64,000 nt of DNA from assembly GCA_040371205.1 (NCBI GenBank), contig AP031382.1, forward strand, positions 1,299,562-1,363,561, read 5' to 3'. This document shows positions 53,959 through 63,288 of the stretch, one piece after another (positions within the stretch are counted from its first letter, which is position 1; each line of letters starts with the position of its first letter). The notes under the pieces were generated by a model. That model made no database searches, was not told the origin of the DNA, and worked only from the letters and a program-made list of their open reading frames with translations. The position numbers and the translations under genes were made by a program. Source of the DNA: Rhodanobacter sp. (GTDB taxonomy: Bacteria; Pseudomonadota; Gammaproteobacteria; Xanthomonadales; Rhodanobacteraceae).

Positions 53959-55026
53959 TCAGGCGGCCTTCGCCTCCTGCTTCAGCGTGGCCATGTCGAT
54001 CACGAAGCGGTACTTCACGTCGCCCTTGAGCATGCGCTCGTAGGCGGTGTTGATGTCCTTCATCGCGATCGTCTCGATGTCGGAGACGATGCCGTGCTCG
54101 GCGCAGAAGTCCAGCATCTCCTGCGTCTCGCGGATGCCGCCGATCAGCGAGCCGGCGAGCTGGCGGCGCTTGAGGATCAGGTTGAACACGGTGGGCGAGG
54201 GGTGCGGATGCTCCGGCGCACCGACCAGGCACAGCGTGCCGTCGCGCTTGAGCAGGGCGAGGAAGGGGTCGAGGTTGTGCGACGCGGCCACGGTGCTGAG
54301 GATGAAGTCGAAGCTGCCGGTGTGCTGCGCCATCTGCGCCGCATCCTTCGACACCACCACTTCGTCGGCACCGAGGCGCTTGGCGTCTTCCTGCTTGCCG
54401 GGCGAGGTGGTGAACAGCACCACGTGCGCACCCATCGCGTGCGCCAGCTTCACGCCCATGTGGCCGAGGCCGCCCAGGCCCACGATGCCCACCTTCTTGC
54501 CGGGACCGACGTTCCAGTGGCGCAGCGGCGAATACGTGGTGATGCCGGCGCACAGCAGCGGCGCCACGGCGGCAAGCTGATCCGCCTTGTGGCCGATGTT
54601 CAGCACGAACTTCTCGTTCACCACGACGCTTTCGGAATAGCCGCCCCAGGTGTTCTCGCCGCCGAACATGGGGCCGTTGTAGGTGCCGGTGAAGCCGTTC
54701 TCGCAGTACTGCTCCTCGCCCTCGGCGCAGGAGGCGCAGTGCTGGCAGCTGTCCACCATGCAGCCCACGCCCACGGTATCGCCGGGCTTGAACTTGGTCA
54801 CCTGCGCGCCGACCGCCGACACGGTGCCCACGATCTCGTGGCCGGGTACGGAGGGGTAGAGCGTGTTCTGCCACTCGTTGCGCGCGGTGTGCAGGTCGGA
54901 GTGGCAGACGCCGCAATACAGGATGTCGATCTTGACGTCGTGCGGGCCGGGTTCGCGGCGTTCGATGTTGAGCGGCGCCAGCGGCTGGCTGGCGGAGGTG
55001 GCTCCGTAGGCGCGGGTCTGGGTCAT
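53959..55026 (-). CDS. zinc NAD(P)-dependent alcohol dehydrogenase (YahK/Ahr-like)
   Basis: A 355-residue medium-chain dehydrogenase of the cinnamyl-alcohol group. Catalytic zinc residues are in YCGVCHSDLH and PGHEIVGTV; structural zinc Cys residues are in CQHCASCAEGEEQYC. The cofactor motif is VGIVGLGGLGHMGVKLAHAMGA (shown as GLGGLGHMG), and the C-terminal GGIRETQEMLDFC is typical of YahK. It reduces a broad range of aldehydes with NADPH. GGAG lies nine bases before the ATG at 55026. Probably monocistronic and divergent from a GST gene. Confidence 0.93.
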   Translation of the reverse strand: MTQTRAYGATSASQPLAPLNIERREPGPHDVKIDILYCGVCHSDLHTARNEWQNTLYPSVPGHEIVGTVSAVGAQVTKFKPGDTVGVGCMVDSCQHCASCAEGEEQYCENGFTGTYNGPMFGGENTWGGYSESVVVNEKFVLNIGHKADQLAAVAPLLCAGITTYSPLRHWNVGPGKKVGIVGLGGLGHMGVKLAHAMGAHVVLFTTSPGKQEDAKRLGADEVVVSKDAAQMAQHTGSFDFILSTVAASHNLDPFLALLKRDGTLCLVGAPEHPHPSPTVFNLILKRRQLAGSLIGGIRETQEMLDFCAEHGIVSDIETIAMKDINTAYERMLKGDVKYRFVIDMATLKQEAKAA

Positions 55027-55153
55027 GCGGATTCTCCGGGGTGGGGCGATGCAAGCGGACGAGTCTACGCTTTGCCACGTGAAATCAAAGCCATTGAAAA
55101 GCGGCATGGCGAACCCCACGACGACGGGATTGCCTCATGCCGATAAGCCCGCC

Positions 55154-55858
55154 ATGTCCGACCTCTCCGCCATGCCGATCGCGCGCCGCTGGCCCGCGCA
55201 ACATCCGGACCGCATCCAGCTCTATTCGCTCAACACGCCGAACGGGGTGAAGGTGTCGATCCTGCTGGAGGAAACCGGGCTGCCCTACGAGGCGCACCTG
55301 GTGGACATCGGCAAGGACGAGAGCCACCTGCCGGAATTCCTCGCACTCAACCCCAACGGCAAGATCCCCGCGATTGTCGACCCGCACGGCCCGGACGGAA
55401 AGCCGCTGGGCCTGTTCGAGTCGGGCGCGATCCTGCTCTACCTTGCCGAGAAGAGCGGCAAGTTCCTGCCCGCCGACCCGGCGCGGCGCTGGGAGACGAT
55501 CCAGTGGGTGTTCTTCCAGATGGCCTCGATCGGCCCGATGTTCGGCCAGGTGGGGTTCTTCCACAAATACGCCGGCCGCGAATACGAGGACAAGCGGCCG
55601 CTGGCGCGCTACGTCAACGAAAGCAAGCGCCTGCTCGGCGTGCTGGACGAGCGCCTCGCCGGCCGCGACTGGATCATGGGCGACGAGTACACCATCGCGG
55701 ACATTGCCACGTTGGGCTGGGTCAACAACCTGATCACCTGGTACGACGCGCGCGCGCTGGTGGAATACGACCGCTTCAGGCACGTCGGCGCCTGGCTGCA
55801 GCGCGGTTTGGCGCGGCCGGCGGTACAGCGTGGCCTGAAGATTCCATCCAGGGGCTGA
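55154..55858 (+). CDS. glutathione S-transferase, YfcG/YghU/Ure2p-like
   Basis: A 234-residue GST of the Nu-type. The N-terminal domain has RIQLYSLNTPNGVKVSILLE and NPNGKIPAIVD, with the Asn and Gly-Lys residues used by disulfide reductase GSTs (YfcG, YghU). The C-terminal domain includes FFQMASIGPMFGQVGFF and IMGDEYTIADIATLGW. The start is chosen at ATG 55154; another ATG at 55106 is in frame and has only weak ribosome site support. It is followed 48 bp later by an epimerase-like gene and probably shares its transcript. Confidence 0.88.
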   Translation: MSDLSAMPIARRWPAQHPDRIQLYSLNTPNGVKVSILLEETGLPYEAHLVDIGKDESHLPEFLALNPNGKIPAIVDPHGPDGKPLGLFESGAILLYLAEKSGKFLPADPARRWETIQWVFFQMASIGPMFGQVGFFHKYAGREYEDKRPLARYVNESKRLLGVLDERLAGRDWIMGDEYTIADIATLGWVNNLITWYDARALVEYDRFRHVGAWLQRGLARPAVQRGLKIPSRG

Positions 55859-55905
55859 GCGCGCTCGGCGACGCGGTCCGCAAACGCAAACGAGGGAGAG
55901 CGGCG

Positions 55906-56934
55906 ATGGGCAAGATACTGGTAACGGGCGGCAGCGGTTTCATCGGCAGCCACTGCATCCTGCAACTGCTGGCGGCGGGCCACGAGGTGCGCACCACGGT
56001 GCGCAGCCGCGGGCGCGAGGACGCAGTGCGCGCCATGCTGCGGCAGGGCGGCGCCGAACCGGGTGCGCGGCTCTCCTTTGCCGAGGCCGACCTCGAGCGC
56101 GACGAAGGCTGGGTGGAAGCGGTGGCCGGCTGCGACCATGTGCTGCACGTGGCCTCGCCGTTTCCGCCGACGCTGCCGAAGCACGAGGACGAGTTGATCG
56201 TGCCGGCCCGCGAGGGGGCGCTGCGCGTGTTGCGTGCCGCGCGCGATGCCGGCGTGCGCCGCGTGGTGCTGACCTCCTCGTTCGCCGCGGTCGGCTACGG
56301 CCATCCGACGCAGGCAGCGCCGTTCGACGAAACCCGCTGGACCGACGTCGACGGCGCCGACGTGCAGCCTTATGCCAAGTCCAAGACCCTGGCGGAGCGG
56401 GCGGCCTGGGATTTCATCGCGCGCGAGGGCGGTGCGCTGGAGCTGTCGGTGGTCAACCCGGTCGGCGTATTCGGTCCGGTGCTGGGGCCGGACTACTCCA
56501 CCTCGATCCTGCTGGTGCAGCGCCTGATGGACGGCGCCATGCCCGGTTGCCCGAAGCTGAGCTTCGGCGTGGTGGACGTGCGCGACGTGGCCGACCTGCA
56601 CCTGCGTGCGATGACCGACCCCGCGGCGAAGGGCGAGCGCTTCCTGGCCGTGGCCGGCGACTTCCTGTCGATCCGCGACATCGCCCTGGTGCTGAAGCGC
56701 CGCCTGGGAGCATCGGCGCGCAAGGTGCCCACCCTGCAGCTGCCGAACTGGCTGGTGCGGCTTGCCGCGCTGCGCGATCCGGCGGTGAAGCAGATCCTGC
56801 CCGAGCTGGGCAAGCGCAAGAACGCCAGCAGCGCCAAGGCGCAGCGCGTACTGGGCTGGTCGCCGCGCTCGGCCGAGGACGCCGTGGTCGCCACGGCCGA
56901 GAGCATGGCGCGGTTGGGCCTGTTGAAGGCATGA
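55906..56934 (+). CDS. NAD(P)-dependent epimerase/dehydratase, DFR-like extended SDR
   Basis: A 342-residue extended SDR of the dihydroflavonol-reductase-like group. It has the cofactor loop VTGGSGFIGSHC, VLHVASPFPP, TSSFAAVGYG, the catalytic Tyr-Lys in YAKSKTLAERAAW and VNPVGVFGPVLG. These enzymes reduce ketones or epimerise sugars; the substrate here is unknown. GAGGGAGAG precedes the ATG. It lies between a GST and a methyltransferase on the same strand. Confidence 0.9.
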   Translation: MGKILVTGGSGFIGSHCILQLLAAGHEVRTTVRSRGREDAVRAMLRQGGAEPGARLSFAEADLERDEGWVEAVAGCDHVLHVASPFPPTLPKHEDELIVPAREGALRVLRAARDAGVRRVVLTSSFAAVGYGHPTQAAPFDETRWTDVDGADVQPYAKSKTLAERAAWDFIAREGGALELSVVNPVGVFGPVLGPDYSTSILLVQRLMDGAMPGCPKLSFGVVDVRDVADLHLRAMTDPAAKGERFLAVAGDFLSIRDIALVLKRRLGASARKVPTLQLPNWLVRLAALRDPAVKQILPELGKRKNASSAKAQRVLGWSPRSAEDAVVATAESMARLGLLKA

Positions 56935-56989
56935 GCGTCATTGCGGCGCATGGCGCGGCAGGCGGCATGCGTTGGCGGACAGGCGGCCG

Positions 56990-57847
56990 ATGAGCGATGC
57001 GTGGCGTGGCCTGATCGAGGCGTTGGAGCACGAGCACGCGCTGGATGATCCCAGGCGCCTGCGCGAACGCATCGAGGTGCTGGATCGCCTCGACGCACGA
57101 TTGGCCGGCGCCAACGCGGGCGATGCGCCGCCGCAACGCGCGCTGGCGATGCGCGATCGACTGGAGGCAGCGAATGCCGCGCAGTTCGAGGCCATCCGCG
57201 CGGCGATACGGCAGGGCGCCGGGCGCGATGCGCTGTGGCACTGGCATGGCGCGGCGAGCGGCGGCGATGGCTACGACTGGTTGGACGAACTGGTCGGCGG
57301 CGTACTTTCGTTCGGCGAGCCGGGCGAGCCTTCGCCGCTCGCGCCGGACATGGTGTTCTACCAGCCCACGCCGGCAAGGCACGTGTTCGACCTGCTCGAA
57401 CGCCTGGCGTTGACCGCTGACGACGTGCTGGTCGACCTGGGTTCGGGCCTGGGCCATGTGCCCTTGCTGGCGGCGATCTGCACCGAGGCGCGCGCCGTGG
57501 GCGTGGAGATCCAGCCGGCCTACGTGCAGGGCGCGCGCGCCTGCGCACAGTCGCTGCGGCTGGCGAATGCGCACTTCGTGCAGGGCGATGCCCGCTCGGC
57601 GGACTTCGCCGCCGGCAGCGTGTTCTACCTTTACACGCCGTTCACCGGCGCCGTCATGCGCAGCGTGCTGGATGCACTGTGCCGCGAGGCCGGGCGGCGC
57701 GCGTTCCGCGTATGCGCCTTCGGGCCTTGCACCGCGGTATTGGCCGGCGAATCCTGGCTGATGGCAGGCGATGCGACGTTGGACGGTCGCGTGGCGGTTT
57801 TTCATGCCCGGCGCCGCGACGGCGTTAAGCCCGTTTTTACGCCATGA
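56990..57847 (+). CDS. class I SAM-dependent methyltransferase
   Basis: A 285-residue protein with an N-terminal helical part (about residues 1-110) and a methyltransferase core with DDVLVDLGSGLGHVPLLAA and AVGVEIQPAYVQGAR. FYQPTPARHVFDLLE precedes the core, an arrangement seen in DOT1-like fold methyltransferases. The C-terminal FHARRRDGVKPVFTP closes it. A TTG at 56972 is in frame upstream, but the ATG at 56990 is preferred. The substrate is unknown. Confidence 0.8.
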   Translation: MSDAWRGLIEALEHEHALDDPRRLRERIEVLDRLDARLAGANAGDAPPQRALAMRDRLEAANAAQFEAIRAAIRQGAGRDALWHWHGAASGGDGYDWLDELVGGVLSFGEPGEPSPLAPDMVFYQPTPARHVFDLLERLALTADDVLVDLGSGLGHVPLLAAICTEARAVGVEIQPAYVQGARACAQSLRLANAHFVQGDARSADFAAGSVFYLYTPFTGAVMRSVLDALCREAGRRAFRVCAFGPCTAVLAGESWLMAGDATLDGRVAVFHARRRDGVKPVFTP

Positions 57848-57983
57848 CTCTGAAATATCGACAAACCGCTGGGTAGGGTCGATATGCGAGCGCGATCTCA
57901 CGGTTTCGCCGTGGAGACAGAACGTGAGTTGCTGCCGAGCTGCAGCGCCGCGCTCGCACCCCATCCCGCAACGGAGATCTCAC

Positions 57984-58226
57984 ATGAAAGGTTCAGTCAC
58001 GATCGGGCTGCTGCTTGCAGCTTCGCTGGCATTGTCGGCGTGCGGCAGGAGCGGCGAAATGACGCCCTCTCCAGGGACTCCCGGCAATGCCGCAAGCACG
58101 CCGGCTCCGGCGGCGTCACCGCCGGTTACGCCGCCTCCGGCCGCCACGGCTCCGATGCCGGCGGCGACCAGCGCCACGCCGCCGTCGGCCGCGACGGCCG
58201 GAAACGGCGCATACCCGCAGCATTAG
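57984..58226 (+). CDS. small Pro/Ala/Thr-rich lipoprotein
   Basis: An 80-residue lipoprotein. The signal peptide ends in the lipobox LSAC (about residues 17-20), and the mature part is disordered and built of Pro, Ala and Thr (TPGNAASTPAPAASPPVTPP style). No folded domain is visible. GGAG precedes the ATG. Function unknown; such linkers may tether outer-membrane components. Confidence 0.75.
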   Translation: MKGSVTIGLLLAASLALSACGRSGEMTPSPGTPGNAASTPAPAASPPVTPPPAATAPMPAATSATPPSAATAGNGAYPQH

Positions 58227-58398
58227 CGAGGTGCACCGAACAAGTCCGGCGGATCCGGTGCGAGGAGATGAAGCGCACCGGGGCGCTCGGCTTGCGATCG
58301 GACTCGATGCAGGCGTGGATCGGGGATGCTGTCGGCTTTACGTTATCGCGCAGCTCTCGTTCCTCGGCGTAAGGCGACCCATGGTTTGAGGCCGTCAA

Positions 58399-58432
58399 CG
58401 GACAGGCCCGCCGCGAAGGGCGGGCCTGTCCG
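58399..58432 (+). terminator. strong hairpin after the small lipoprotein gene
   Basis: CGGACAGGCCCGCC (58399-58412) and GGCGGGCCTGTCCG (58419-58432) form a perfect 14-bp stem with a 6-nt loop, followed by TTT on the plus strand. It lies between the lipoprotein gene and the convergent YXWGXW gene and may stop both. The 170 bp before it hold nothing else recognised. Confidence 0.75.
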
Positions 58433-58454
58433 TTTCACGTGCGGCCTTGGATGC

Positions 58455-59321
58455 TCAGTGGTGGTCGTCGTGCCGCCACTCGCGCGGGCCCTGGCCATTG
58501 CCGCCGTGCGGAGCAGGGTGCGCGTACTGCTGCGGGTGCGCGTTGCCCTGGCGATAGGCGGGTTGCGCGTACTCCTGCGGCCGATAGGCCGGAGCCTGAT
58601 AGCGCTGCGGCTGGTAACGCGTCTCGCGATAGCTGCTGGGCGCCGGTTGATAGCGCTCCGCCGGCATGGCCGGGTTGCCGCGCGGCGCGTAGTGGGCGCC
58701 GCGTACCGCCATCGGCGCAGCGTGCGGTTCGTGGTTCCAGCCGGCTTCCTGCGGCATGGCGCGCGCATGGATACCGCCCGGGCCGCCGCTGAAGCTGGTG
58801 CGGTTGATGGTGGTGTTCACCACGGTGCGGTTGTAGACATTCGTGATGCGGTTGGTGACGTGGTTCACCGAGCGGTTGTAGTAGAACCCGCCGTTGCGCC
58901 AGTAGCCGCCGTCGTAACCATGGCCGCCGTAGCCGTAGCCGTAGTTCACGCCGCCGTAGAAGCCCACATGGCGACCCCAGTAGCCGGCGTGGAAGATGTA
59001 GACGCCGCCACTCCACCCCCAGTAGCCCGGTGTCCACAGCGCGCCGACGTAGGGCGCCAGCAACCAGGCGCCGGGCACCCAGTAGTACTGGTAGCCATCC
59101 CAGGCCCAGTAGCCGGGCGTCCAGATGTAGCCCGGACCCGGAATGGGCGGCTGCACGTACACCGGCAGCGGCGGGGGCGCGAAATTCACCGAAACGTATA
59201 CGCCGGCCTGGGCGCGGCCGGGGATGGCGACGGCGATGGACGCGGCGAGCAGAACTGCCGCGCTGCGTGCCAGCCAAGCGCTGCGCGGGATGAGGCGGCT
59301 GGTGGCGGTGCGCATCTTCAT
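58455..59321 (-). CDS. exported YXWGXW-repeat protein
   Basis: A 288-residue protein with a signal peptide (residues 1-39, ending AQA). The mature N-terminal half has the repeats WTPGYWAWDGYQYYWVPG, WTPGYWGWSGGVYIFHAG and YGYGYGGHGYDGGYW, the YXWGXW type. The C-terminal half is rich in Gln, Tyr, Pro and Arg (RYQPQRYQAPAYRPQEY) and ends HDDHH. Such proteins are common periplasmic or surface components of unknown role. No regulatory site was recognised in the 296-bp gap upstream. Confidence 0.88.
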   Translation of the reverse strand: MKMRTATSRLIPRSAWLARSAAVLLAASIAVAIPGRAQAGVYVSVNFAPPPLPVYVQPPIPGPGYIWTPGYWAWDGYQYYWVPGAWLLAPYVGALWTPGYWGWSGGVYIFHAGYWGRHVGFYGGVNYGYGYGGHGYDGGYWRNGGFYYNRSVNHVTNRITNVYNRTVVNTTINRTSFSGGPGGIHARAMPQEAGWNHEPHAAPMAVRGAHYAPRGNPAMPAERYQPAPSSYRETRYQPQRYQAPAYRPQEYAQPAYRQGNAHPQQYAHPAPHGGNGQGPREWRHDDHH

Positions 59322-59617
59322 GGCAACTCCCTGGTGGCGACTGTGGGCATGCTAACGCGGCATGCGTCCGTGCCGGCGACCTCGGCTCGCGGTGCAGTTC
59401 AGCACACGGGCGGTTTTCCCTCTGGCGACTGAATACGGGTTGCAGCGGCCGGGCGCTGGTTATGCTCACGGTTCGCAACGGGGGCGTTATTCCGGGGAAA
59501 GGATTTTCGTGGCCAGGGTGCCGCGGGATCGCGGCCAGCCTGTGGGTCCGGCTCCTGGGTCGGTCGTGTGATGCAGCAAGCAGCCGGACATCACTCACCG
59601 CATATCAGGAGAAGATC
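59322..59617. other. 296-bp divergent gap
   Basis: Separates the YXWGXW gene from the candidate diiron enzyme. It must hold both promoters. No hexamer pair or palindrome clear enough to name was found, apart from a ribosome site CAGGAGAAG just before 59618. Confidence 0.35.
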
Positions 59618-60394
59618 ATGCATACCCGTTTCGAACGCAGCGGTCCGTTGACCGAACTGGCCAGTTATCCGCAGTGGGCCCAGGACATGGTGGCCGATTG
59701 CGAAGCCACGCGCGCCAGGGTGCTCGGCCACGAGATCTGGTCGAGAATGACCACACTCGAACTGGACGACGAGTCGACCTACAACTTCATGGCCGGCTTG
59801 TGGCCTTTCATCGAGCGTTTTCCCAGCTACATGGCGTTGAATCTGCTCAAGACCCGCTACGGCCGCAGCGAAGGCGACGACATGGCCAGGCGCTGGCTGG
59901 TGCGCAACATCCGCGTGGAGCAGAACCACGCCGAGTACTGGTTGGAGTGGGCCGAGGGGGCCGGCGTGCCGCGCGCGGACCTGCTGCACAAGCCCGCGCC
60001 GGTCGGCACCGACGGGCTGTACCGCTGGTGCGAGCAAATCAGCACGGAGGGATCGCTGGCGGCCGGCATGGTCGCCACCAACTACGCCATCGAGGGCGCC
60101 ACCGGCGACTGGGCCCACCTGGTGTACGCCAGCAGCCTCTATCGCGACAGCTTCGCGCCGGAGATACGTGCCGCCAGCTTGCGCTGGCTCAAGTTGCATG
60201 CGGCCTATGACGATACCCATCCATGGGAGGCTTTGGAGATCGTTTGCACGCTTCTGGGCAATACGCCGTCGACGGCGGACGTCACGCACCTGCGCGAATG
60301 CATCGAGCGCAGCTACCTGTGCATGATCCTGTTGGGCGACCGTTGCATACGCAGCCATCACAAGCTGCACCTGCAGGACGGCGTGGCGGCGTAG
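59618..60394 (+). CDS. heme-oxygenase-like/TenA-fold iron enzyme (CADD/HDO-like)
   Basis: A 258-residue all-helical protein of the TENA/PqqC/CADD superfamily. WPFIERFPSYMALNL, IRVEQNHAEYWLEW, TNYAIEGATGDW and LHAAYDDTHPWEALE lie where heme-oxygenase-like diiron oxidases hold their ligands; the last contains the HxxxDxxH spacing used by CADD. The first carboxylate expected seven residues before the EQNH His is Asn here, so the metal site may differ. AGGAGAAG precedes the ATG. Family members make unusual bonds in natural products or p-aminobenzoate; the reaction here is unknown. Confidence 0.8.
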   Translation: MHTRFERSGPLTELASYPQWAQDMVADCEATRARVLGHEIWSRMTTLELDDESTYNFMAGLWPFIERFPSYMALNLLKTRYGRSEGDDMARRWLVRNIRVEQNHAEYWLEWAEGAGVPRADLLHKPAPVGTDGLYRWCEQISTEGSLAAGMVATNYAIEGATGDWAHLVYASSLYRDSFAPEIRAASLRWLKLHAAYDDTHPWEALEIVCTLLGNTPSTADVTHLRECIERSYLCMILLGDRCIRSHHKLHLQDGVAA

Positions 60395-60530
60395 ATTCGC
60401 GGATCGTCCACATAGCCGCATTCGACAATGCGGCACGGCTGCGGGCGGCACCGCTGGTGCCGCCCGCAATTTGGCATCACGGCATGGGTTCGATGGCGGA
60501 GGTTTCCGCGGCAAGGATTACAGGCATCTG

Positions 60531-63275
60531 ATGGGCGACATGCAAATGCCATTGTGGCGGCGCCTGATGCCGCTGGCCTGGGGGCTGGCGGTCGGCGTCG
60601 TGCTGCTGTTCGCGCTGACCTGGGGCGTACTGCAGGTGCAGGTGACGCTGGCCGGCTTCCTGAACAGCGAGAGCGTCTGGTCCAAGGCGCAGAAGCAGGC
60701 GGTGATCGACCTGGACAACTACGCCGCCCACGGCGATGCGCGCGACCTGGAAGGCTATCGCCGCAACCATCGCGTGCTGATGTCCGATCGCTGGGGCCGC
60801 GACGCCATCATCGCCGGGCATTACGACCGGGCGCGCGTCCACCAGGTGTTCGTCGACGGCAACATGCTGCCGGCGGCCGAGCGCGGCATGACCTTCATGC
60901 TGGCGCATTTCTCCGACGCGCCGTACATGGCTTCGGCGATCGCGGCCTGGCGCTCCACCGACGGCGCCATCGACCAGCTCGACGTGATCGCCGGCGAGCT
61001 GCAACGCGCGTATGCCGTCGGTACGCCGAGCCGCACGGAAATCGACCTGCAACGTGCGCGCATCGACGGAATCAACCAGGACATCGCGCCGCTCAGCAAC
61101 CGCTTCGCCTTGCAGATGGTCAGCGGCGCAGTGTGGCTGGGGCGCGTGCTGTTCGCCGCGGTGCTGCTTGCCATGTTGCTGGTGGCGGCGCTGTGGCTGG
61201 GCATGGCCAAGCGCGTGCTGGATCGCATCCGCGGCAACGAGGAGCGCTATCGCCTGCTGTTCGAGAGCGCGATCGTGGCCATCGTGATCGTGGACGAGGT
61301 CGACGGACGCATCCTGGAGGCGAACCAGCAGACTTCCGAATGGACGGGGCGCGTGTCGGCGCTGCTGATCGGCATGCGGTTCGACGATCTGTTCGTGGAC
61401 GGCTCCGTACACGAGGTCGGCCCCGCAGCGCTGCAGGGCATGCTGTGGGGTGTCGACGGCGCGCAACGCCCGGTGGAAATGCAGGTGAGCCAAAGCCTGT
61501 GGGGGCGGCATCCGGTACGCCAGATGATCGTGCGCGACATCTCCGAGCGCGTGACGCTGGAGCGCGAGCGGCGCGTGGCGTCCGAGGCGCTGGCCAGCAT
61601 CGCCGAAGGCGTGATCATCGCGGACGCCGAGCGCCGGGTGATCTCGGTCAACACGGCGCATGTGGAGATCACCGGCTTCACAGCACAGATGCTGGAGGGG
61701 CGGCGTTTCGACGAACTGCGCCGGATGCCGGACGGCGCGCCGTTGCCGGCATCGATCTGGGCGGGCATCGCCGCCGGCGGCAACTGGGGCGGCGAAGTGC
61801 TGGGCCAGTACGCCGACGGCACCACCTATCCCGAGCAGCTCAGCATCAGCGCGATCCGCGATGCGCAACGCCAGGTAATGCATTACGTGGCGGTGTTCAG
61901 CAACATCCAGGCGCTGAAGGTGCACCGGCGGCGGTTGGAACACATGGCCACCCACGATGCGCTTACCGGCTTGTGCAACCGTTCGGAGTTCGAGCGCCGC
62001 GTGGAGTCGGCGATCATTGCGGCGACGCGCACGCGCACCGCGGTGGCGGTGCTGTTCGTGGATCTGGACGCGTTCAAGATCGTCAACGACAGCTACAGCC
62101 ACGCCATCGGCGACCGCCTGCTGCAGAAAGTGGCCGAGCGCATCGGCCAGCAGTTGAGCAAGGACGGCGCGGCTGGCCGCATTGGCGGCGACGAGTTCAC
62201 CGTGCTGCTGGACAACCTCGAACTTCGCGAGGATGCCGGGCCCGTGGCCGAGCGCCTGCTTGCCAGCCTGGCCGAACCGATCACCGTGGAAGACTGCGAA
62301 CTGGCGTTGAGCGCCAGCATCGGCATTGCCGGTTATCCGCTGGACGGCGGCGACGCGGCCACCCTGATCGCCAACGCCGACGCCGCGATGTACTCGGCGA
62401 AGAACAGCGAGCGCAACACTTTCCGCTTCTACACGCCGATCATGCAGGCCGATGCGCGCCAGCGCCTGCTGCTGGTGTCGGAGTTGCGCCGTGCATTGGC
62501 CGAAGATGAGTTCCGCCTGAATTTCCAGCCCTGCATCGACATGCGCAGCGGACGCATCGTGGCGGTGGAGGCCTTGCTGCGCTGGAGGCACCCCAAGCGT
62601 GGCGAGTTGCCGCCGTCGGAATTCATCCCGGTGGCGGAAAGCCTGGGCCTGATCCGCCGCATCGACGAATGGGTGCTGAAGTCGGCCTGCGCGCAGATCA
62701 AGGAATGGGATCGCGCCGGCCTGCCGCCGATCCGCGTGGCAGTGAACGTGTCCGCGCGTTGGTTCGGCCACGCCGGTTTCATCACCCACCTCGACCGTAC
62801 CCTGCAGGCGCACGGTGTGGCGCCAAGCCGGCTGGCGCTGGAAATCACCGAAGGCACCATGCTCAGGCTGGGCGACGATACCGAGCGCACCATGCATGCG
62901 CTGCATACGCTCGGCGTGGAGGTGGCCATCGACGACTTCGGCACCGGCTATTCGTCGATGGCCTACCTCAAGCTGCCTTCGGTGACCAGCCTGAAGATCG
63001 ACCGCTCCTTCGTCACAGGGCTGCCGGACAACGCCAACGACGTGGCCATCGCCGAAGCCATCATGGCGATGGCGCGCAGCCTGGGGTTGCGCACGATTGC
63101 CGAGGGCATCGAGACCGAGGCGCAGCACGAGTTCCTGTTCCATGCCGGTTGCGACGAGGGGCAGGGCTATCTCTACGCCGCGGCCCTGCCGCCGGCTGCC
63201 ATCGAGCGCATGCTCAACACGCGCTCCCGGCCGGGGGCGGCATCGTTGAGTGTGGTGCCGCGGCGGAGCAGTTGA
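60531..63275 (+). CDS. membrane PAS-PAS-GGDEF-EAL c-di-GMP enzyme
   Basis: A 914-residue inner-membrane protein. A helix at about residues 11-35 and another near 205-228 flank a periplasmic helical sensor domain. Two PAS domains follow (about 240-365 and 365-480), then GGDEF (loop GRIGGDEFTVLL, start DALTGLCNRSEF) and EAL (AVEALLRWRHP, NVSARWF, LEITEGTML, IDDFGTGYSSM, LKIDRSFV, AEGIETEAQ). Both catalytic sites look intact; the I-site upstream of GGDEF is not seen (LSKD instead of RxxD). Either synthesis or breakdown of c-di-GMP could dominate. The start at 60531 is preferred to the upstream frame. Confidence 0.94.
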   Translation: MGDMQMPLWRRLMPLAWGLAVGVVLLFALTWGVLQVQVTLAGFLNSESVWSKAQKQAVIDLDNYAAHGDARDLEGYRRNHRVLMSDRWGRDAIIAGHYDRARVHQVFVDGNMLPAAERGMTFMLAHFSDAPYMASAIAAWRSTDGAIDQLDVIAGELQRAYAVGTPSRTEIDLQRARIDGINQDIAPLSNRFALQMVSGAVWLGRVLFAAVLLAMLLVAALWLGMAKRVLDRIRGNEERYRLLFESAIVAIVIVDEVDGRILEANQQTSEWTGRVSALLIGMRFDDLFVDGSVHEVGPAALQGMLWGVDGAQRPVEMQVSQSLWGRHPVRQMIVRDISERVTLERERRVASEALASIAEGVIIADAERRVISVNTAHVEITGFTAQMLEGRRFDELRRMPDGAPLPASIWAGIAAGGNWGGEVLGQYADGTTYPEQLSISAIRDAQRQVMHYVAVFSNIQALKVHRRRLEHMATHDALTGLCNRSEFERRVESAIIAATRTRTAVAVLFVDLDAFKIVNDSYSHAIGDRLLQKVAERIGQQLSKDGAAGRIGGDEFTVLLDNLELREDAGPVAERLLASLAEPITVEDCELALSASIGIAGYPLDGGDAATLIANADAAMYSAKNSERNTFRFYTPIMQADARQRLLLVSELRRALAEDEFRLNFQPCIDMRSGRIVAVEALLRWRHPKRGELPPSEFIPVAESLGLIRRIDEWVLKSACAQIKEWDRAGLPPIRVAVNVSARWFGHAGFITHLDRTLQAHGVAPSRLALEITEGTMLRLGDDTERTMHALHTLGVEVAIDDFGTGYSSMAYLKLPSVTSLKIDRSFVTGLPDNANDVAIAEAIMAMARSLGLRTIAEGIETEAQHEFLFHAGCDEGQGYLYAAALPPAAIERMLNTRSRPGAASLSVVPRRSS

Positions 63276-63288
63276 TGGGGCGCTTCAC

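Noticed and set aside
60477-63143. 888-codon minus-strand frame across the GGDEF-EAL gene
   Set aside because: Antisense shadow without any recognisable domain; the plus-strand protein is unmistakable.
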